64,000 nt of DNA from Fragum whitleyi (lineage: Eukaryota; Mollusca; Bivalvia; Cardiida; Cardiidae). Shown piece after piece: positions 62,301 to 64,000 of the stretch. A model generated the notes under the pieces. That model was not told where the DNA came from and ran no database searches. It saw only the letters and a list, made by a program, of their open reading frames with translations. Position numbers and translations under genes: made by a program. Location of the stretch: assembly GCA_948146395.1 (NCBI GenBank), contig OX411543.1, positions 58,147,689-58,211,688 on the forward strand, given 5' to 3'. The stretch's first letter is position 1. Each line of letters begins with the position of its first letter.

Positions 62301-64000
62301 CAGTTATTGAGTTAAATGATCAAGATATGTATGTGTGTGGAACAGGAGCTTATTCCCCGGTAAACTATACATTTAATGTAAGTATAATGATATTCAATAT
62401 TCACAGTTCTTTTGAGCGAAAGTGTGAAAGAATTTTATTAAAGGGAAATTTGGACAAGTTTAAACAATTAAGATATAAGTTGAAAATAAAGAAAACTTCA
62501 AAAATGGATTTAAAACTTATTATTATTCAATACAAGACATTTTTGCCATTAACCTGTTTCAATTTAAAGATATAAACAAGTAAACAGGAAATGACATTGA
62601 GAATTTAGTTAGAACTTTCAAGCAAAAATCTTTTTGAACACTCCTGAGCTATATTGTGCTTTTAAACACATCTTAGAGCCTTACAAATGACTGACAAAGG
62701 CTTTTCTTTTGACCCTGATCAAGTATTTTTTTCTGTTTCCCCTGATTAAATGGTATAAAATCTGTCAAATGGACCTTTCTCCGAAATTTTTTGAAGACCT
62801 CTGATTAGCTTTTAATAGGGAAGTATCAACTTATTAGAGCCATTTTCTTTGGAGATATAAAGGAATCATTAAAAAAAACTATTTTTATTGCTTGTATATT
62901 CAAAGGTGCTATCAAAAATGTTGAGCTAAGCATTGAGCCTGATATTGATTACTTGGTGCTAAAACTCTTGTAACTACCTATAAATATAGGCAATTGCAAC
63001 TGTTTTGTACTGAGCCACAAAAATGGCGCTTGTTAAAGTTGTTTCAAATTCCCAAATAATACAGATCTCAGTACTTTTGCTCTCAAGAAATATCTTTGGA
63101 TAAGTTTATTGTATACTAATTGTGGTGTAGAGTTTGTTGTAACACTAATAGTGGTGTTGTAATTTTAACTGTAATAGAGTGCTCTTGCTTCTTTTTAGTT
63201 AACATTAAGTTCGCTTGACAAAATCTAACTTGGGACAAATTGGGTATATTTACATTAAAGATGTTTTGACATGACTTGTTCTCTTTGCCCTTATTATTAT
63301 CTATTAGAGTGTTTTGTTAAAAAATGTGCTTCAAATAATAAATTTGTTTACAAATTTCTTCAAGTAAATTTATTCATGACTTCAATTTCCAATATTTAAG
63401 TGATTATTTGGAAATACTTCAATTGAAAATGTTAGAATAACTATGTTTGTTTTGTTTTATTTGATTTTTCTTTATTTTAAAAAAGAGCAATTTATTTTTC
63501 ATGCTTTAAAGGTTTTTTTCTAAGCAACATTTTTAGAGAGTTTTCAAAACTTAAATTATCAGTATGGCTGAGGGACAATTCTACATTTAATACAGCCTAA
63601 CCAATGAACTGAGTCGGACCAAAGGTTACCTTTTAAACTGTACAGATATCTTTTTAATGGGACATAAGGCCTTTTGATCCTTCTGCTGAATTTTATTTCT
63701 GGTTCTAAGAGGTATTCAATTTGAGGGATAGCTTAACCAGGCTGGCTTGGCTTTCCTCAGTATAATTAAATAGAAATCAGGCAGTGTTTGCTAGGATCAG
63801 TCTTTTTAGGCTTATTGTAGCCTATATTGACTGTCAAAGCTCTAAGCTTTTTAAATAGCAGGAATTTGCTGTAAATATGAGGAGAGTTAAAATAAGGTAA
63901 GTAAAAACTTTTTCAAGTCCTGTTGAGGGTTTGTGTGTGAAGTGAGTTTGTTAATATTTGTGATTTTTATATGGTATTTCAGGCAAGTGACATTCAGGTG
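51823..64000 (+). CDS. Semaphorin, class-2-like (secreted), N-terminal part; 6 exons, runs off window
   Basis: Joined exons 51823-51913, 58235-58361, 60199-60241, 61680-61745, 62273-62377 and 63983-64000 give 150 codons with no stop; every junction is GT-AG and the phases agree (1, 2, 0, 0, 0). Residues about 7-28 are a hydrophobic signal peptide. Then come W34, a cysteine cluster (C40, C41, C47), the SLWVGAM strand (67-73) leading into NFLFKLDLQTL, C86 and C102, then DCQNHIR (112-118) and YVCGT (129-133). This is the order at the start of a Sema (seven-bladed propeller) domain. VGAM and C-x-NH-x-R recall arthropod Sema-2a more than Sema-1 or Sema-5; the class is inferred. Semaphorins are plexin ligands that steer axons and cells. 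N-glycosylation sequons lie at N43, N63, N140 and N144. The remaining Sema domain, PSI and Ig parts must lie beyond 64000. The identification as a semaphorin is firm; the subclass is moderate. Confidence 0.93.
51939..52143. mobile_element. M5 inverted-repeat MITE next to semaphorin exon 1
   Basis: ttagcctgtgcgtga and the complement of tcacacacaggctaa match at 14 of 15. 205 bp, starting 25 bp after the exon 1 donor. A decayed relative is at 4600-5020. Confidence 0.72.
52977..53205. mobile_element. M2 MITE
   Basis: ttaacactttcctgttttac to cagcaaagggttaa. The hairpin gaagaaattgcttgtcagaa is intact. Confidence 0.88.
53352..53492 (+). repeat. SINE-B body fragment
   Basis: gatagcagctggaggctagg to gtgtaaaaccctattcaaa. 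Flanked by a direct repeat agcatcatttgtgaatgaca (53283 and about 53499), longer than the SINE piece itself requires. Confidence 0.75.
54251..54490. repeat. M1-related element, decayed
   Basis: tcttgccaaataaaatcc at the left, palindrome aagatcagatgtactgcaca, and tcttggttcagcttgaca at the right. Confidence 0.6.
54697..54930. mobile_element. M1 MITE, right end decayed
   Basis: ttaacccttgtcatgcagaa at the left, palindrome remnant aggatcagactgcatatatt, and ggttcagcatttcaagg at the right. Confidence 0.78.
54983..55426 (-). mobile_element. H5 element, reversed copy
   Basis: On the minus strand it starts near tacatccaatgagtcgtatt, carries one ~165-bp unit (gcaactcctccttagctatc), the internal second module (acactcaaagggttatac ... 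gtctgtttgtttg), and ends gtgaagctcttgtt. It has the same order as 6615-8120 with fewer core repeats. Confidence 0.68.
55528..56376 (-). mobile_element. Tc1/mariner-like transposon, decayed and deleted
   Basis: Terminal repeats tactcttcaaa-aaagttctttgaca (left) and the complement tactcttcaaataaagttct... (right), flanked by TA (55526-55527, 56377-56378). The minus strand of about 55800-56010 reads, with frame breaks, AIANDFVISGQTI, then LWHQYN and RARS-WMTTFVQDV, reminiscent of the Tc1 HTH and GRPR/TT-QD region. 849 bp is shorter than an intact element. Confidence 0.68.
56377..57880. other. Intron sequence, nothing recognised
   Basis: AT-rich part of semaphorin intron 1 with no repeat match in the window and no exon-like frame. 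Confidence 0.5.
57881..58110. mobile_element. M2 MITE
   Basis: ttcaccctttcctgttttgc to cagcaaagggttaa; hairpin gaagaaattgcttgtcagag. Lies 124 bp before semaphorin exon 2. Confidence 0.85.
58235..58361 (+). CDS. Semaphorin coding exon 2: Cys cluster and first Sema strand
   Basis: Acceptor ttctaattccag precedes 58235 and donor gtaagt follows 58361. The 127 nt are 2 + 41 codons + 2, encoding W34, C40-C41, C47, YYRHLSV and ESLWVGA. The last two bases (AT) join G60199 to give Met73, so the Sema-2-like VGAM motif is completed across the splice, which strongly supports the model. Confidence 0.92.
58515..58810 (+). repeat. 33-bp minisatellite (about nine units) in semaphorin intron 2
   Basis: Unit ggttatgctcatgtatggag + atacctcacagta; the central units are nearly identical and the edges diverged. 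As 33 is divisible by 3, open frames persist on both strands (11-residue repeats), which explains apparent ORFs at 58528-58836 and 58493-58690; they are not considered genes. Confidence 0.92.
58915..58985. repeat. M3-like foldback, diverged
   Basis: gagtgcctgaatatttatag then gcacttgaaatagtttggc: shortened stem with the M3 loop. Confidence 0.5.
59258..59541 (+). mobile_element. Hairpin element, family H4 (short, Helentron-like)
   Basis: 5' atgcccccgta with hairpin partner cgggggcat (59279-59286), then (gtct)n gtccgtctgtcc, a ~150-bp single core (caaggtcatgtgacaaggtc), then tacgggggcat (59507-59517), the perfect complement of the first 11 bp, followed by hairpin gtgtttcacaaacac and atcttgtt. 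Only ~284 bp, the most compact complete example. Confidence 0.8.
59630..59874. mobile_element. M4 MITE
   Basis: tggggcccattttataaaac and the right end agtaaagcgggcccctgg are near complements; the centre has the perfect stem aatcgtctt-taga-agacgatt. Matches 50341-50584 throughout. Confidence 0.78.
59880..60085 (+). repeat. SINE-B-like body, strongly diverged
   Basis: gggcaaatgataagtattt, gtactggtttgagaaaaaca, ggtgcaccagtctttgag and aatgttgaaagtggtgttaa follow the SINE-B order. Ends about 115 bp before exon 3. Confidence 0.6.
60199..60241 (+). CDS. Semaphorin coding exon 3 (43 nt micro-exon)
   Basis: Acceptor tctttactttcag and donor gtgagt flank 43 nt, read as 1 + 14 codons: NFLFKLDLQTLACK. 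It is the typical Sema stretch after VGA(R/M). Its small size explains why no ORF is visible here. Confidence 0.92.
60438..61462 (+). mobile_element. H3 element in semaphorin intron 3
   Basis: 5' agctccactagctgaaagcc hairpin, gtctgtctgtccgtccgtcc tract, ~165-bp repeats (gtcatttctctatatgttat), 3' gtggagcg, hairpin agccattcatggct and ctagt. Closely matches 39332-40310. Confidence 0.8.
61481..61640. mobile_element. Foldback MITE, second full copy (intron 3)
   Basis: Left ttaaggtgatagtaatagtt, centre gtttcctaatgaaaatcac, right ttacgggtccactaccttaa. The left arm has diverged from the perfect arm of 11305-11471. It ends 39 bp before exon 4. Confidence 0.8.
61680..61745 (+). CDS. Semaphorin coding exon 4
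   Basis: 66 nt in phase 0/0 between acceptor attgattttag and donor gtatgt. The 22 residues include Y91-LPVDE, C102 and the VQGKSK segment, matching the Sema region that precedes the conserved DCxN motif. Confidence 0.92.
62273..62377 (+). CDS. Semaphorin coding exon 5: DCQNHIR and YVCGT motifs
   Basis: 105 nt, phase 0/0, acceptor tgtcttttctag and donor gtaagt. The 35 residues contain DCQNHIR (112-118) and YVCGTGAYSP (129-138), the most diagnostic semaphorin signature in the window, plus the sequon N140-Y-T. Confidence 0.95.
62378..63982 (+). other. Semaphorin intron 5
   Basis: AT-rich; contains an M3 hairpin at 62950-63017 (ttgtaactacctataaatat then ggcaattgcaact). Nothing else recognised. 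Confidence 0.7.
63983..64000 (+). CDS. Semaphorin coding exon 6 (partial, cut by window edge)
   Basis: Acceptor atggtatttcag, then six codons ASDIQV in phase 0. With N144 of the previous exon this creates a second sequon (N-A-S) across the splice. The exon continues outside the window. Confidence 0.85.

Overview
The window looks like AT-rich, non-coding animal DNA, most likely from a bivalve mollusc. It has no operons, no dense ORFs and no CRISPR. It does have GT-AG introns, tRNA-headed SINEs with target-site duplications (TSDs), many small inverted-repeat elements, and the hairpin-plus-tandem-repeat elements (GCTCACCTGAGC..., GTCCGTC-rich) that are abundant in bivalve genomes. The taxon call is inference; no species can be fixed from this sequence.

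Gene content: I find one convincing protein-coding gene, the 5' part of a class-2-like (secreted) semaphorin on the + strand. Six phase-compatible coding exons (51823-51913, 58235-58361, 60199-60241, 61680-61745, 62273-62377, 63983-64000) give 150 codons: a signal peptide followed by the start of a Sema domain (VGAM, CxNHIR and YVCGT motifs). The gene runs off the right edge. A splice-acceptor-like site at 51278 suggests a spliced 5' UTR, so part of the upstream sequence may be 5' intron.

Layout: 1-700 holds a complete SINE (family A) with an 18-bp TSD. 3.7-5.6 kb holds SINE-B copies, one inside a small inverted-repeat transposon. 6.6-8.1 kb, 13.2-14.8 kb, 19.5-21.1 kb, 31.5-32.3 kb, 39.3-40.3 kb, 41.0-42.6 kb, 43.0-44.5 kb, 55.0-55.4 kb, 59.3-59.5 kb and 60.4-61.5 kb hold hairpin/tandem-repeat elements whose ends resemble Helitron/Helentron-type rolling-circle transposons. 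9.9-11.1 kb is a pogo/Tigger-like element with a transposase remnant, 22.7-24.4 kb a PIF/Harbinger-like element, 47.0-48.9 kb a TTAA-target element inserted in a SINE, and 55.5-56.4 kb a decayed Tc1/mariner-like element. At least nine copies of a ~245-bp palindromic MITE (M1), three of a ~230-bp one (M2) and several ~50-100-bp foldbacks (M3) are scattered throughout.

The rest (for example 0.7-3.7, 8.8-9.9, 17-19.5, 24.4-31.5, 33.6-39.3 and 62.4-64 kb) is AT-rich unique or diverged sequence with no supportable gene. The main interest lies in the recurring rolling-circle-like architecture across five sequence-unrelated families, and in three nested insertions whose order can be read from their TSDs.
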